A stretch of DNA of 64,000 nucleotides from Whitmania pigra (lineage: Eukaryota > Annelida > Clitellata > Hirudinida > Haemopidae), in contig JAJTWR010000005.1 in NCBI GenBank assembly GCA_021613335.1, positions 153,501 to 217,500 of the forward strand, in the 5' to 3' direction. Under the pieces are notes generated by a model. The model saw only the letters and a list, made by a program, of their open reading frames with translations, ran no database searches and had not been told where the DNA came from. Numbering within the stretch: the stretch's first letter is position 1; every line of letters begins with the position of its first letter. Of this stretch, positions 10,840-21,336 are shown piece by piece. The position numbers and the translations under genes were made by a program.

Positions 10840-11028
10840 GGCACCCCGTCATAATAGCCCGGCGACAAAACAGCCCCGTCAAAATAGCACTATCAAAACA
10901 TAAAACTCATTTCATTTAATTAAATTTGAAATAAGTTATAGGTTAATGTATCAACTCATATAAATATTTTTTTTATAAAGATACATTGACGGGGCTATTT
11001 TGTCGCTGGGCTATTTTGACGGGTCACC
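10840..11028. mobile_element. 189-bp MITE with 9-bp duplication GTCTTCAAC
   Basis: The left end GGCACCCCGTCATAATAGCC and the complement of the right end GGTGACCCGTCAAAATAGCC form inverted repeats of about 40 bases, continuing with GCGACAAAA and AGCCCCGTCAA. The flanks carry gtcttcaac at 10831..10839 and 11029..11037. The core is AT-rich and non-coding. A 9-base duplication is compatible with Merlin or Mutator-type elements, but the ends differ from the Merlin element at 54915. It is inserted in the inner hAT. Confidence 0.75.
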
Positions 11029-11037
11029 GTCTTCAAC

Positions 11038-11400
11038 ATTGTCAGCATCAGATGAATGAGATGCTTTCAGCTCGTCTACCATTGCTTCATTAGAAGATGC
11101 TATTTTGGCTACCAGTTTCTCATGAAGCTTGACAACCTTTGGCAACAGATATATTAACCCATATTCCTTAACTTCTGTTGGATGCATGCGTTCCACGTGC
11201 TTCTTCAAGTTAGATGAAGAACCTTCATATGCTGAACATATAGTTTTTTTTCTGTTGGCAGAGTAGGAATGCATACTTATGTGATTTTCCTTTGATTAAA
11301 ATCTGAACATTTTGTTGAAATACGGCCACGGACTATCTTCACGCTTGTTCCTCTTATCTTCGCTAACGACACTCAAACTGGCTTCAAATGAATCCATACT
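11038..11400 (-). pseudogene. hAT transposase N-terminal BED-finger remnant (inner element)
   Basis: The minus strand reads MDSFEASLSVVSEDK, then WPYFNKMF, a stop, and then SSSNLKKHVERMHP, the second half of a BED zinc finger (N-L-K-K-H ... M-H). At least one in-frame stop and the MITE insertion break the frame. Confidence 0.65.
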
Positions 11401-12188
11401 ACGATATATTAAATCTTATCTTATAATATTAGATGTATATAATATTATATATTAAAAAAGCTTCGGTATGACTAATCAACAATTTCCGATTTAACAAAAA
11501 CGACCGGCGATAACCACAACAACAAATGAGCGATGATCGGAAAGAGGAAGGTTTTCGAACGAACCAAAGAATAACAATCTAGAATTTTAAAAATTTTTAA
11601 ATAAACTAATTTAAAATTTTATTTATGTTACTTTGTAACGTTTTGTGCAAAAAAGGTAACTAATTAAAAGTATGACCGAAAATAGTAATTTGTTACAAGT
11701 AAGAGTAAAAGTTTTTTTTGTAACTGTTACAAGTAAAAAGTACCAAGAATTGTAATTAATTACAGTAACGAATTACATGTAATTCGATACTGCACAACAC
11801 TGGTCACCTTTGTGATTTTTTGATTTGATTCAAAATCATCGTGTGTTGTGCGATTTTGATTTTTATTTTTAATCATATTTTTGATGATTGATGATTTTTT
11901 TTATCATGTAAAAATCACGAAATCATATAAAAATTTAAATTTTAAAATTTAGTTTTTTAAAATATATAATATCTTTCTTTATGACATTAGCAGTTGATAA
12001 TCGATGCAACTTCCTTTTATTTACTTGTATTGTTGTTGTTAGTGCTATTCCGACCTCATGGTGAACGAAAGTTGTAAAATTGTTGATAATGATAAAACAA
12101 AAAGTCACTGTTAACAAGGCAAACAGTATCCGCACCAATACGATGAATTACTTGTCTGATCTCTCCAGCCATGAATCAAGCCTAGTCA

Positions 12189-12388
12189 AAAAAATCTTTG
12201 TTGTAACTTCATTTATTTATATAGCGCCATATGCATAGCGTCAGATGCGCTTCTTGTAACCATTTATATAGCGCTCCTTCCCAAGGGAAATGGTGGCAGT
12301 GTCGACTGGGTTTCGAACACGACACATTACGACTGTTGCCAAAACCGCCGTATGCAGGCACGTAACCTATTCGGCTAACCTGCGTGCC
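12189..12388 (-). mobile_element. tRNA-derived SINE inserted in the outer hAT
   Basis: On the minus strand it begins GGCACGCAGGTTAGCCGAAT, with a polymerase III A-box-like segment (ttagccgaatagg) and a B-box-like segment (gtgttcgaaaccc), and ends after gcgctatataaatgg in a T-rich tail. It is flanked by cctagtca at 12181..12188 and 12389..12396. A second copy lies at 63386..63694, and fragments at 48325..48360 and possibly 7970. Confidence 0.75.
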
Positions 12389-12403
12389 CCTAGTCACTTT
12401 GTG

Positions 12404-12547
12404 CGCTATAATACAACGCTGCCACCATTAGCTCCCGTGGAGAGGTTATTTAGTTCAACAGGATTGATTGAAACATCAAGAAGGAACAGACTACATGATT
12501 CGATGTTTAAAAAACTTTTGTTTTTAAAAGTTAATAAAAGCTTTTGA
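12404..12547 (+). pseudogene. hAT transposase C-terminus of the outer element
   Basis: The plus strand reads YNTTLPPLAPVERLFSSTG and continues RRNRLHDSMFKKLLFLKVN before a stop at 12547, a textbook hAT dimerisation segment (APVERLFSxxG...RRNRL...LLFLKxN). The upstream part of the gene is missing, replaced by the SINE and the inner hAT. Confidence 0.8.
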
Positions 12548-12759
12548 AAATTTACAGTTTTGAAAAAATTCGTACACTTTTTGGTAAAGATTGATTTGAT
12601 TTTGATGATTTTTGAAATACCTCTACAAGTGAACCTGATTTTAACGTCAAATCACATGCTGATGAACCTGATTTCGATTTCAAATCACTTTTTGTCTGGT
12701 GATCTTGATTTTGAGTTCCAATCACTCTGAACGTGATTTTACCCGTCACTGCTTACTGG

Positions 12760-13250
12760 TAATTTCTTCAATATATTATTTTCTGGCTCCGAATATCAGA
12801 TAATTCCAACATTTGCAATTTTATTAATTTTAAAAAATTAAATGTAACCGAGTTGATTAAATTGTTAATTGATTTAGAAATTTTACTTTTGGTTTTAATC
12901 ATTCTGTGGATTGAGTTTATCATAAATATTATAAAATGATTAATTCATTAATATAGGATCATCCAATGGAAATGCCTTGAATATACGACAAACACACTTT
13001 TAAGTTTTTATCTATAGATTAAGTAATAGCTTCAATAAATAAATCATTGAGCCTAGAGTATTTGAATAGTTATTAGAATAACAATAATATAAATCTTTTT
13101 TATCACCACCATTAATATCAATTTGTTTGTTGTCCAAAAAACATATTAATCACGTTGAATTATAATTTGGAGATGCTAAAGATACCACCGTATAATTTAT
13201 GGAATTTTATAAAATCGCTAAATTATCAACAACGTAAATAATCAAAAAAG
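12760..13250. other. 5' flank of gene E
   Basis: No gene. From about 13080 the sequence follows the flank shared by genes B-F (caccaccattaatatcaatttg, aaaatcgctaaatta). Confidence 0.4.
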
Positions 13251-13260
13251 CATTTAAATG
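13251..13260 (+). promoter_or_regulatory. TATA-like box of gene E
   Basis: The word catttaaatg occupies the same position, about 35 bases before the ATG, as tatttaaat in the sister genes. Confidence 0.35.
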
Positions 13261-13294
13261 GAAACTTTATGAAGTAATCAAGTTATTAAACAAG

Positions 13295-14237
13295 ATGCTA
13301 TCACTAAAAAAATATTTGGTTTTTTCATTAATTATAAGGGCATTAGTTGCAGGTTAGAAAGTAGAACAAGATGCACTCAGTTACTTAATTTTGAAACTTT
13401 AACTATTTAATTTTAAATTATGAATACATTATTATACATAAAATTATGACAGCATATATAAATAGTTTTCAAATTTGCTTCTCAATAATACATGTAAATA
13501 TTACAAAATGATGTTCCTCAATGTAGGATCGTCTGTCTTTCCTAGTGCAAAATTAAGATCAGTGCAAAGCAGCACGTGTTCTAATTATCAATCAAATTTG
13601 GCCCACGATGGAAAACCCAATACTTTCTCATGTTCACTTAACAATCCAGTTTTCGGCTTGGAAGGGCCATGGTGGGAAGGTGACCTTAGCTCAAAACAGA
13701 CAATAACTGGGATTAAAGTTTCTGCCCCAAGACAAAATTATTGTGAGCTTATTTAAATTCTTAATTATAACTTTTGTGTGTTTTGATATTTGAGAACAAA
13801 TGCCATAAGTTGAAAGTAATACCTCAGTATTTACATTGCCATTCTGCCACTTGAACTTGCGTTGTTTGCACTTTTTTTTCAGATTCTTCTTAATTATTAG
13901 ATCTTTTGGAGGGAAATATCGGTCATTTGTCATCACCGACTTATCCGTGTGCAGTCAATTACTCCGTTATTGCTTTGTTTTAGATTCCACGTTGTTGGGC
14001 AAATTCTCAGTTTATATTTGCAACGATACTGCAATAACATCAAACAGCATTACCGAATGCACACTGTGTGCTCAAAGCCATGAAGTTCATTTGAAGAAAG
14101 GAAAAAGTGAAGAAATTAATTGCAATGAAAAGACTGTTGGACAATACGTACTTCTATTTAAACAGCTCTCTGCTGGGGAGTTTAATCTTCCTTCTAGACA
14201 ATTGGCAATAGGCGAAATCCAAATTTATATTCAATGA
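13295..14237 (+). CDS. Secreted single-domain F5/8C / F-type lectin-like protein (gene E)
   Basis: Exons 13295..13352, 13527..13742 and 13984..14237 predict 175 residues. The leader is MLSLKKYLVFSLIIRALVA. The N-half contains LAHDGKPNTFSC and WWEGDLSS; the C-half contains ICNDTAITSNS, the cysteine pair ECTLC and TVGQYVLLFK, ending LAIGEIQIYIQ. Splice sites are GT-AG and phase 1. The last exon is one codon longer than in genes B-D (254 against 251). The frame is intact. Confidence 0.87.
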
Positions 14238-14725
14238 ATGGATGCGATATATTTCACTAAAAAATGAGTATTTTCTTACAAAAGATTAAAAAAAGCTCAA
14301 TAATAAATTTAAAATGTGATGTAGACAATTTTTAATACTTAAAATTAATAAATAAATATCTAAATTGATGTCTGCAAAAATATTACGTCATTCGACATTA
14401 TGGGGAAGTCAGTTAAATAGTATATAATTCAGGCAAATATATAAAAAAAAAGATAAGTTCCTAAATCCTCAATGTTATTACCATTGTATTATATTTTAAA
14501 ATATTACAAAACAGATCAAGTCATTAAGTCCCGAGGAGATGTAAATATTAAACTAGATTATTTATTTTTATTAATTTATTTATTTATACACTATTTTACA
14601 ACATTCCCTACAAACCCCTTATAATGTTAACTAGAGTTGTGTAAGAATACATAAGTAATATAACTGTTAATAATATAGCAGCAAAGCAATGGACCTCTTG
14701 TAGTTTCGACCTCATCCTAACCTAA
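14238..14725. other. Intergenic, no feature seen
   Basis: AT-rich spacer with nothing recognisable up to the CTAA duplication that precedes the solo LTR. Confidence 0.4.
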
Positions 14726-15067
14726 TGAAATAACCGGGGGGGGGGTCCGCAAACTGTAAGTTAATTGACAAGTTTATTAGAGCAAATAATCAGTTAAGGG
14801 AACTGAATAACCGAAATAAGGTGTTTAAGGGTTTTGAGATGCTTAAGGATGCAAATGGCTTTTTACCTGTCTGAACTCCTCTTTTTGGGCTATTCTAACG
14901 ACTACGTAGAAAAGGACATTAAAAATAATAAAATAATGATTTAATAAATTAAATAAAATAATGCTTTAATTAATTTTTTAATTATCTTTTATTAATCTTT
15001 AATTAATAAAATAATGATTTAATTATTTGGCAATATAAACTTAATTATTTATTGCTCGGTTATAACA
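14726..15067 (+). mobile_element. Solo LTR, copy B, with 4-bp target duplication CTAA
   Basis: Starts TGAAATAACCGGGG and ends GGTTATAACA, flanked by ctaa at 14722..14725 and 15068..15071. It shares gcaa...agttaa..., ggaactgaataac and gtgtttaag with copies A and C. A run of ten G is present near the left end, and the 3' half has diverged and expanded in AT repeats. Confidence 0.68.
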
Positions 15068-15329
15068 CTAATATCAGTTTAACACATTTTTAGACAGTAT
15101 ATAGGAAATAACTGCGCAGCTAATGTAATATATTAAAAATAAATTTTGACGAATCTTAATAATTCATATGATATGCGGAAGCCTTTAAATTAGCTTAGAA
15201 TAATAGCCCAGATCTTATATCTTAATTAAGATTTATTTGTGATTCTGATTCGTAATATTATTTTGCAAATGTATCTCTTAATCGCAATGGATTTACCAAT
15301 TTATCAGTTTGTAAGTTCTTCCTTTCTAA

Positions 15330-15590
15330 ATTACGAATTCTTTTTTGATAAAATTCACAAGTTCTATTTGCACTGAAAGTTTAGTGAAATCAATACCATT
15401 TGAAGTTTTGCGTGAGCTCAAGTAACTGAAGATTCTGCAACTCTCGAAGGAGAACTAACTCTCAGTCGGACAATGACTACATCCGTTTGATGTTTACATC
15501 TTACTCAAAAGTTTACCCTTCCTGTTAGACAAATTGCATTAGCTGTAATCCAAATTTTTATCAAGTTGAAATTGAAGACGGATTTGTAAT
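15330..15590 (+). pseudogene. Decayed C-half exon of a family member
   Basis: Recognisable words of the last exon survive in several frames: attctatttgcactgaaa-like sequence near 15360, cggacaatgactacat, ttacccttcctgttagacaa and gcattagctgtaatccaaat, the last two corresponding to the LPxRQ and ALAEIQ parts of intact genes. Stops and frameshifts interrupt it. A paralogous relic lies at 29165..29361. Confidence 0.65.
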
Positions 15591-15875
15591 TCATTAACAA
15601 GTCTATGGTGACGATTTGTTTATACTGAAACATTGAACTCTTTAGTTATTCTAACCCGCGATCTTTTAAAGACTACTTTAGGTTTTTTCACAATCGTTTC
15701 ACAATTCGAAAGTTTGAATGCTAATAATAAAGTGGCATCAACAATTAATGCACAAATTAAGCATTCCGAGCTCCCTTCATTTCATAACAACGGAACCTGA
15801 GTGGATTATTCGTTTATTGCCAAATAGCGAAGTATAGAAATGTTTAAAAGAATCCAGAATAAAGGAAGTTTAAAC

Positions 15876-15933
15876 AGGATATTATTAAAAATTAATTTGG
15901 TTATCTTCAGGTGCATTAGAACATCAATTGTAG
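15876..15933 (+). pseudogene. Decayed signal-peptide exon, start codon AGG
   Basis: This 58-base stretch aligns with the first exon of gene H (21337..21394), including aatttggttatcttc, aacatcaattgtag and the donor gttaga. The start codon is AGG instead of ATG. No N-half or C-half exon follows. Confidence 0.65.
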
Positions 15934-15939
15934 GTTAGA

Positions 15940-17100
15940 AACTAGAAACGTTATATAACAATATTTTTATTTTAAAAATAATTTTCCGATTTTGTTGTAA
16001 GTTAATATTTCATTAATTGATTGATATTGATTAATAGGATATGAATCGTATTAAATGCTTTAAATACCATTTTACTGCATAGATATAAAATCGATATTTG
16101 CAAGGAAAGTTTGCAATATTTTGAAGGCAGAGCACTTGATACATCTCTAAGTCCGGGATGGACCAGAATGACAAATTGCAATGACTTACCACAGGGGCAT
16201 TTGTAGTCCTGATGATAGAAAGCACCAAAGATATACTATCGAGACAACTCACCATTACTGTAATCTACATTGTCGAATAATATTTGATAAGTTGATTAAT
16301 TACTGTCCTTAGAAGCACTTTTGTCTTGAAATTATTATGCTCCCCTGTTATTTCTTGTTGAAAATGTGATTCGTTCTTGAAACGACTTGAAGCTTGAAAG
16401 TGTATGACGTTTAGCTATTTTCTAAACTCAACGACGGCTATTTTGATCACAATCATTTCTACGTTTCTATCACTTCAAGCATCAAGAAGCTGATAGCCAA
16501 CTTAATAATTGTTTTTTCAACTTTTATATTTCATTGTTTTTTTATATTTTAAATTGTTTCAATCATATAATTTAATGTCAATTTCGGTTTTAAATTGGTA
16601 TTGGTAGTAGTTGGATAATTCGTCGCAGTAGAAATATCTCAACTAAAATATGACATTAAATTTCAGTTGAACGAGAATTAAAAATTTTTGTTTTCTTTTT
16701 TCGTCGACTTTATTTTTTATATTTAAGTTGAACTTATTTTAGTCAGATCATATGAACTCTATCAATTTTTTAAAATTTTCTAACTAAAGTACATCGAAAC
16801 ATTTTTATATTTTATATTATTATATTTTATATTTTTATATTATTATATTTTATATTTTTATATCAACAAATTTTATATTTTTATATCAACAAACAATGGT
16901 TTATATAACAAAAAAAATACAAAATATTGGTTAGATATGACCTATATTTTAGAAGATATTGCCGTTTTTATGTGATAATCTTACTTTTCAAATGTTTCGA
17001 AAGTCAGCCATACATAATGTGTCATAACAACTGTTGTAAATGAGATATAGTATTTATTTTTAGTAGATTTGTTTGCCTAACTTATTAAATTCTTAAACTT
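15940..17100. other. Intergenic, AT-rich, with a local minisatellite
   Basis: No gene. Between about 16800 and 16900 there are tandem units based on ttatattttatattatta and tatttttatatcaacaaa. The part from about 16730 is also present at 34560..34900 as part of a duplicated segment. Confidence 0.45.
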
Positions 17101-17119
17101 TATTCCATCAATCCGACAC

Positions 17120-17450
17120 CACCAATACCTTACATGACTCAAACTTCTCGGACTCCCGACACTTGAACCTAGACGTCTGATGTCTCCTTTATAAAATAAT
17201 TCATGGATTTGTCGCCACGGACCTCCGGAACTCCTTCAAATTTTCTCAATATCACGCAACAAGTGGTCACATCTTCAAACTGAAACTAGACACTTGCAAA
17301 ATAGATGCCACAAAGCTTTCGTTTGTCAATCGTGTGGCAAAGGTTTGGAACTCACTTCCTGAGGAGATAGTGTCTGCCGGTACTTTTTCACGGTTCAAAT
17401 GCTTGATTGAGCATGCGGTCCTCTCTTGGTTTTTGACAGTTAGGAACTGA
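17120..17450 (+). pseudogene. LINE reverse transcriptase C-terminal relic
   Basis: In one plus-strand frame around 17305..17440 the sequence reads SFVNRVAKVWNSLPEEIVSA then FSRFK, the final motif of many non-LTR retrotransposon polymerases (F-x-xRV-x-x-WNSLP). Upstream parts are broken. This is a truncated dead fragment. The same segment is missing from the duplicate near 34880. Confidence 0.6.
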
Positions 17451-17999
17451 ATATATGATAATTTTTGTTTTTCGCCTATTTTTTTCCCCTGCTTCCCCTG
17501 TCCTTGTCGCTTGCCTTTGTTTTCTTGATTTGCTTGGGAGTTGCTTGTTGGTCTTGTTAGAGGCCCTTAAAGGCCTTTTGACCAATTTTGAAAATAAATA
17601 AAAAAAAATTTAAATTTAATTTCTAAAAAAATCCATTCCATGAAATTAAATAATTTAAAAACTAAAGTCATTTAATCACTAATATTTGTAAATTTTGTAA
17701 AAATGTTTTTACTATCAACATCTTTTGTAACGGTTTTCATTGTTTATATTTTGCTTTCTTTACTTTCTTTATATTTCCAACATTTGTCTCTGTTTTCTTT
17801 TAATTATTTTATAATTTAACTAAATAATTAATTTGTGTTTTTGCAAAGCCTGAAATACCATAACTATTCTGTTGCTGAAAAATATTTACATCAATCCCTA
17901 TGAGCCAATGTGCTCGACAATTTCAAGGCATTCCATCTAGTTCTTTGGTTTGGACAAAACATTATTGTAGGGAAAGTAATAAGCACACATCCACAAATA

Positions 18000-18250
18000 A
18001 TAATTTATATAATATTAAGTTGTTATCATTCATATGGTTTATTTCACTTAAAATTAATTTACCAAAATGAGGATTGTGGCGCTGAGATTAAAAATGTACG
18101 CAATTAATGGCATAATTATCTAGATTTGTCAATCTACTTACAATTGATTACAGATTATTTTGAAATGATAAATAATAAAATTTTCAGTCGATTTATTTAA
18201 TTCCATTAATTTGACAAATTGCCTAACAAAACTGCTTTATCATTTCAGTT
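18000..18250 (+). promoter_or_regulatory. Upstream module shared by several family loci
   Basis: About 250 bases including aattaatggcat, cagtcgatttattt and cattaatttgacaaattgc (18204..18222). Related modules occur at 27990..28250, 35878..36110 and, before gene L, at 41540..41660. In gene L it lies directly in front of the first exon, so here it probably marks the promoter of a vanished gene whose relic signal exon follows at about 18285. Confidence 0.45.
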
Positions 18251-18284
18251 AACGTTTTTGAATTGTAAAGGTTCTTGAGCAACA

Positions 18285-18345
18285 TTCAGAAAGTGTTGCG
18301 CTGTTTTTTTGAGTTTACTTTTAGCATTAACTGGACAATAACGTA
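18285..18345 (+). pseudogene. Relic signal exon of gene L type
   Basis: The stretch acattcagaaagtgttgcgc followed by tttttgagtttacttttagc and attaa aligns with the first exon of gene L (41708..41786), which reads acattcgaaaagtgttctgt and ttttagcattaa. The ATG and the donor are not preserved. It lies directly upstream of the active promoter of gene F. Confidence 0.5.
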
Positions 18346-18500
18346 AATCTTCGTTATCATCACAATTAACCTCAAGTTTTTGTCAAAAAAACATATAAAT
18401 CACCCTGAGATATTAATTTGGGAGATTAATAGATCGTTATCGGATGATTTATGGAACTTCGTAAAATCGACAAATTAATTGTATTGCAAATAATCCAAAA

Positions 18501-18512
18501 ACTATTTAAATA
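18501..18512 (+). promoter_or_regulatory. TATA-like box of gene F
   Basis: The word ctatttaaatag occurs about 48 bases before the start codon, within the same context (tagaaactttatgaa) as in gene B. Confidence 0.4.
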
Positions 18513-18558
18513 GAAACTTTATGAAAGATTCAAGTTATTACTTTCAAGTTATAACAGC

Positions 18559-19454
18559 ATGTTATCGGTAAAACATTATCGTTTAGTTATTTTGTTCAGT
18601 ATTAGAACATTACTTGCAGGTTAGAAAGGTGTAAACAAAAGAATTTAGTAACTTATTTTTGAAACATTATTTATTTAAATAAAATTATGAATGCTATTCC
18701 ACATTTGCAATAATTACATAACAGCTTAATTAATTGCAATTAATAAGTGTTAATGCAGGTTCATCTATCTTTCCACCCGAACAATTAAGATCACAACAAG
18801 GCTCTACCTGTAAAAATCATGCATCAAATCATGCCCACGATAACAGGTTTGAAACATTCTCATGTTCACTTAACAATCAAATTTATGGCCTGGAAGGTCC
18901 ATGGTGGGAAGGGGACCTTGGCTCAAAAAGGACAATAATTGGGATAAAAGTTTTTAGTCCGAAGCAAAAGTATTGTAAGTTTACTTGAATTCTTAACTTA
19001 TAATTTGAAAATAATATCCCGGTATTTATTTATTCTACTATTTCGTAGTAATTAGGTACAACTTTCTGCGACATCTGCTTCCTGCATCGGTAAATGAACT
19101 TAAATAAATAGACGTATTGGTTTGAAAATGTTTAGAACAGTTTGTTGCAAACTTTTCGTAACTGTCTGATCATGTCTAATGTGCTGTCATTACCATGTTT
19201 TAGATTTCACCTTGTTGGAAAACTACAAAATTTACATTTGCAACGACACAATAATAACAACAAAGAGTATTTCCAACTGCTCATTATGTGCTCAGGGCCC
19301 TAGAGATCACCTGCCTCGTGGAGAGAGTATTGAAATTAATTGCTATGAAAATATTGTTGGAAGATACATACTTCTTTTTAAGCAACATTCGGGAGAGTTC
19401 AGTCTTCCTGCTAGACAATTAGCCATTGCTGAGATCAGAATTCGTGTACAATAA
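18559..19454 (+). CDS. Secreted single-domain F5/8C / F-type lectin-like protein (gene F)
   Basis: Exons 18559..18619, 18759..18974 and 19204..19454, phase 1 throughout, predict 175 residues. The leader is MLSVKHYRLVILFSIRTLLA. The N-half contains HAHDNRFETFSC and WWEGDLGS; the C-half contains ICNDTIITTKS, NCSLC and IVGRYILLFK, ending LAIAEIRIRVQ. The arginine in VGRY matches the GRY of classical F-type lectins. A damaged copy of this gene lies at 35206..35876. The frame and splice sites are intact. Confidence 0.88.
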
Positions 19455-20990
19455 AATGAAATGAATATAACTCAGTAACAAATTGACTATTTATTTGAAT
19501 TTTGTATATATAAAACCAAAAGTCTGTCGGAAGTTCTTAGATGATTGGATAAAATAAACTCCACCCAACAAACAAACTCTGCTCAGAAAATAAATAAAAT
19601 AAACAAAAATAAAAATTCTTAATTATAACTTTAGTTAATAAAGTTAAGTTAATTCAATTTTTTGGTTTCTTATTGTGCTGGAGTTTGCGTGAAAACATTA
19701 GCAGGACTCCAGGCTCTTGTTGAAAAATCTTTGTGAAAAAGTTGTGAAAAACATCTAAAAAAAAAAAGTTTTCTATTTTTAAAGACTTGATATATCCAAA
19801 AAATTGACAGAATTTCAAATTTGGAAGGCATTTTATGGATTATGGTATGTCTTTGTTGGGTCAAAGAGCATGAACTGAAGAACGCAAATGGCATTACGAT
19901 TGCATGTTCCTAACATAATTTATTTTTTCTTTATTGAGCAGAACAAGAAATAAACAAAATAAATATAAATTGTATAAAAATATAAGAAAACAGAATTATG
20001 ACAGGTCAAGAGTTGATCCTAAGGAATAGTTTCCCGCTTTCTGGACTACACATATCATATTAAAAACCATTAAATTGTGACTAAGGGTCTATTGCTTGTG
20101 GATGGGCAGTAAACATGAATGAGATGTCGGCGAAATGATGGCGAATTAATAATGAAATGATTGAGCGTGAGTTTAAGATTGAAAATAAGATAGTTTAAAA
20201 GGAGATAGGTCTGGTTGAAAAAATATTCCAGGGCTCGAGAATGTAATGGAATGAAGTAGTGTGTTGGATCTGGCCAAAGATGATTTGTGTTTTGGGATGG
20301 ATCGTAGTGATGCACGAGTTACAAAGAGTAGGGAAGCATGCGATGATCCAATTTGTACATAAAGGTGTAGGCGTGGTAATGGTTGATTTGGTGTATTTTG
20401 TATTTTGTGATTTGTATTTTGAAAATTTTGGGCTTTATGAAAAAATTGTCAGTATGAAAGTTGCGTAGGTGCAGGCAAAACAAATTTAACTTTTTTGGAG
20501 TTTAAGTAAGGGAAAGAGTTAAGATGGATAATTACAAGCCCAAGCCAGATTACAATAATTTAAATATGAAAACATGGAGGAATAGTATACATAATATATA
20601 TTAAACAATTAGTGTGAATGACTTAGCAATGAATTCCGCAAAACTAACGTTTGACCAAGACTATCTATACCTCTGTTTACTGAAATAAACATAGAGCTAC
20701 TTTGATATTTCGATCAATGTGAAGATAATTTACTAAGCTTACGATATATAACTCCTCTCCTATTCCGTCTCAGATATCAGGGGCTTTAAGCGTCATCCGA
20801 TGTTAACCTATTCCGCCCAAAGAAAATGATTAAAATAAACTAACAATATAATCAAATCGATTACATTAAATTGTGTAAAGTTTAAAAATAAATCAACTAT
20901 TAATTTAATATAATTGATCAAATAACATTTTTATTTATTTTTGACTACTTAAATTAATATTCCCCATTATAGGCCACTGTTTGTCAAAAT
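19455..20990. other. Intergenic, no supported feature
   Basis: AT-rich with a few T- and G-rich patches near 20250-20480. Several short frames on both strands overlap each other and carry no motif. I see no gene here. Confidence 0.4.
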
Positions 20991-21230
20991 ATAAATTTTT
21001 TAGATAATTTTGTGGGAGGTGCTTACCGAATTTATTTGATCTGATACAATCTCATTTAAATTCTAATCATAAAATGACATCAATAATTAATGCTCAAATT
21101 AAGCATTCAAAGCCACTTTCGTAAATACCAGCACTTGAGGATTATTTGTTTATTTCCAAATTTAATAGTAATCATTTTAAAATAAATCTGGAGATTTTAA
21201 AGATAATGCTATCAATTAATTTATGAAACT

Positions 21231-21249
21231 CATTAATTTGACAAATTGC
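21231..21249 (+). promoter_or_regulatory. Conserved upstream motif of gene H
   Basis: The motif cattaatttgacaaattgc, about 90 bases before the start codon, is identical to 18204..18222 and similar to the elements before genes A and L. Confidence 0.4.
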
Positions 21250-21336
21250 TGAATCGAAATTGCTTTCAAAGCAATGTTGTTGCAAATTTTAATAAAAACT
21301 TTTAAATGATTCCAGAATAAAGGAAGTTTAAACAGA

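Larger units (their letters stand above)
10263..11802 (-). mobile_element. Inner hAT transposon with 8-bp duplication GTCACCTT
   Basis: Ends are cagtgttgta (left) and, complemented, cagtgttgtgca (right). The flanks carry a perfect 8-base duplication gtcacctt at 10255..10262 and 11803..11810. Subterminal regions are rich in agttacaagtaaaagta-like words, as in hAT ends. Minus-strand relics at both sides of the interior come from a BED-finger hAT transposase with the middle deleted, so the element is a non-autonomous derivative. A 189-base MITE sits inside it. Confidence 0.85.
10206..12751 (+). mobile_element. Outer hAT transposon containing nested insertions
   Basis: Termini are CAGTGATGGGTA at the left and its approximate complement, tacccgtcactg, at the right, flanked by tttactgg (10198..10205) and cttactgg (12752..12759), a 7-of-8 target duplication. 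hAT elements make 8-base duplications and often start CAGnG. The plus-strand coding remnant at 12404..12547 is the hAT carboxy-terminal dimerisation segment. A second hAT (10263..11802) and a SINE (12189..12388) are inserted inside it, so only the ends and the last part of the transposase survive. Confidence 0.75.

Noticed and set aside
17388..17585. Minus-strand basic 65-residue frame
   Set aside because: It is the antisense of the LINE 3' end and T/C-rich tail.
20070..20468. Opposite-strand 81- and 69-residue frames
   Set aside because: No recognised motif and no splice partner; probably chance frames in a slightly GC-richer patch.
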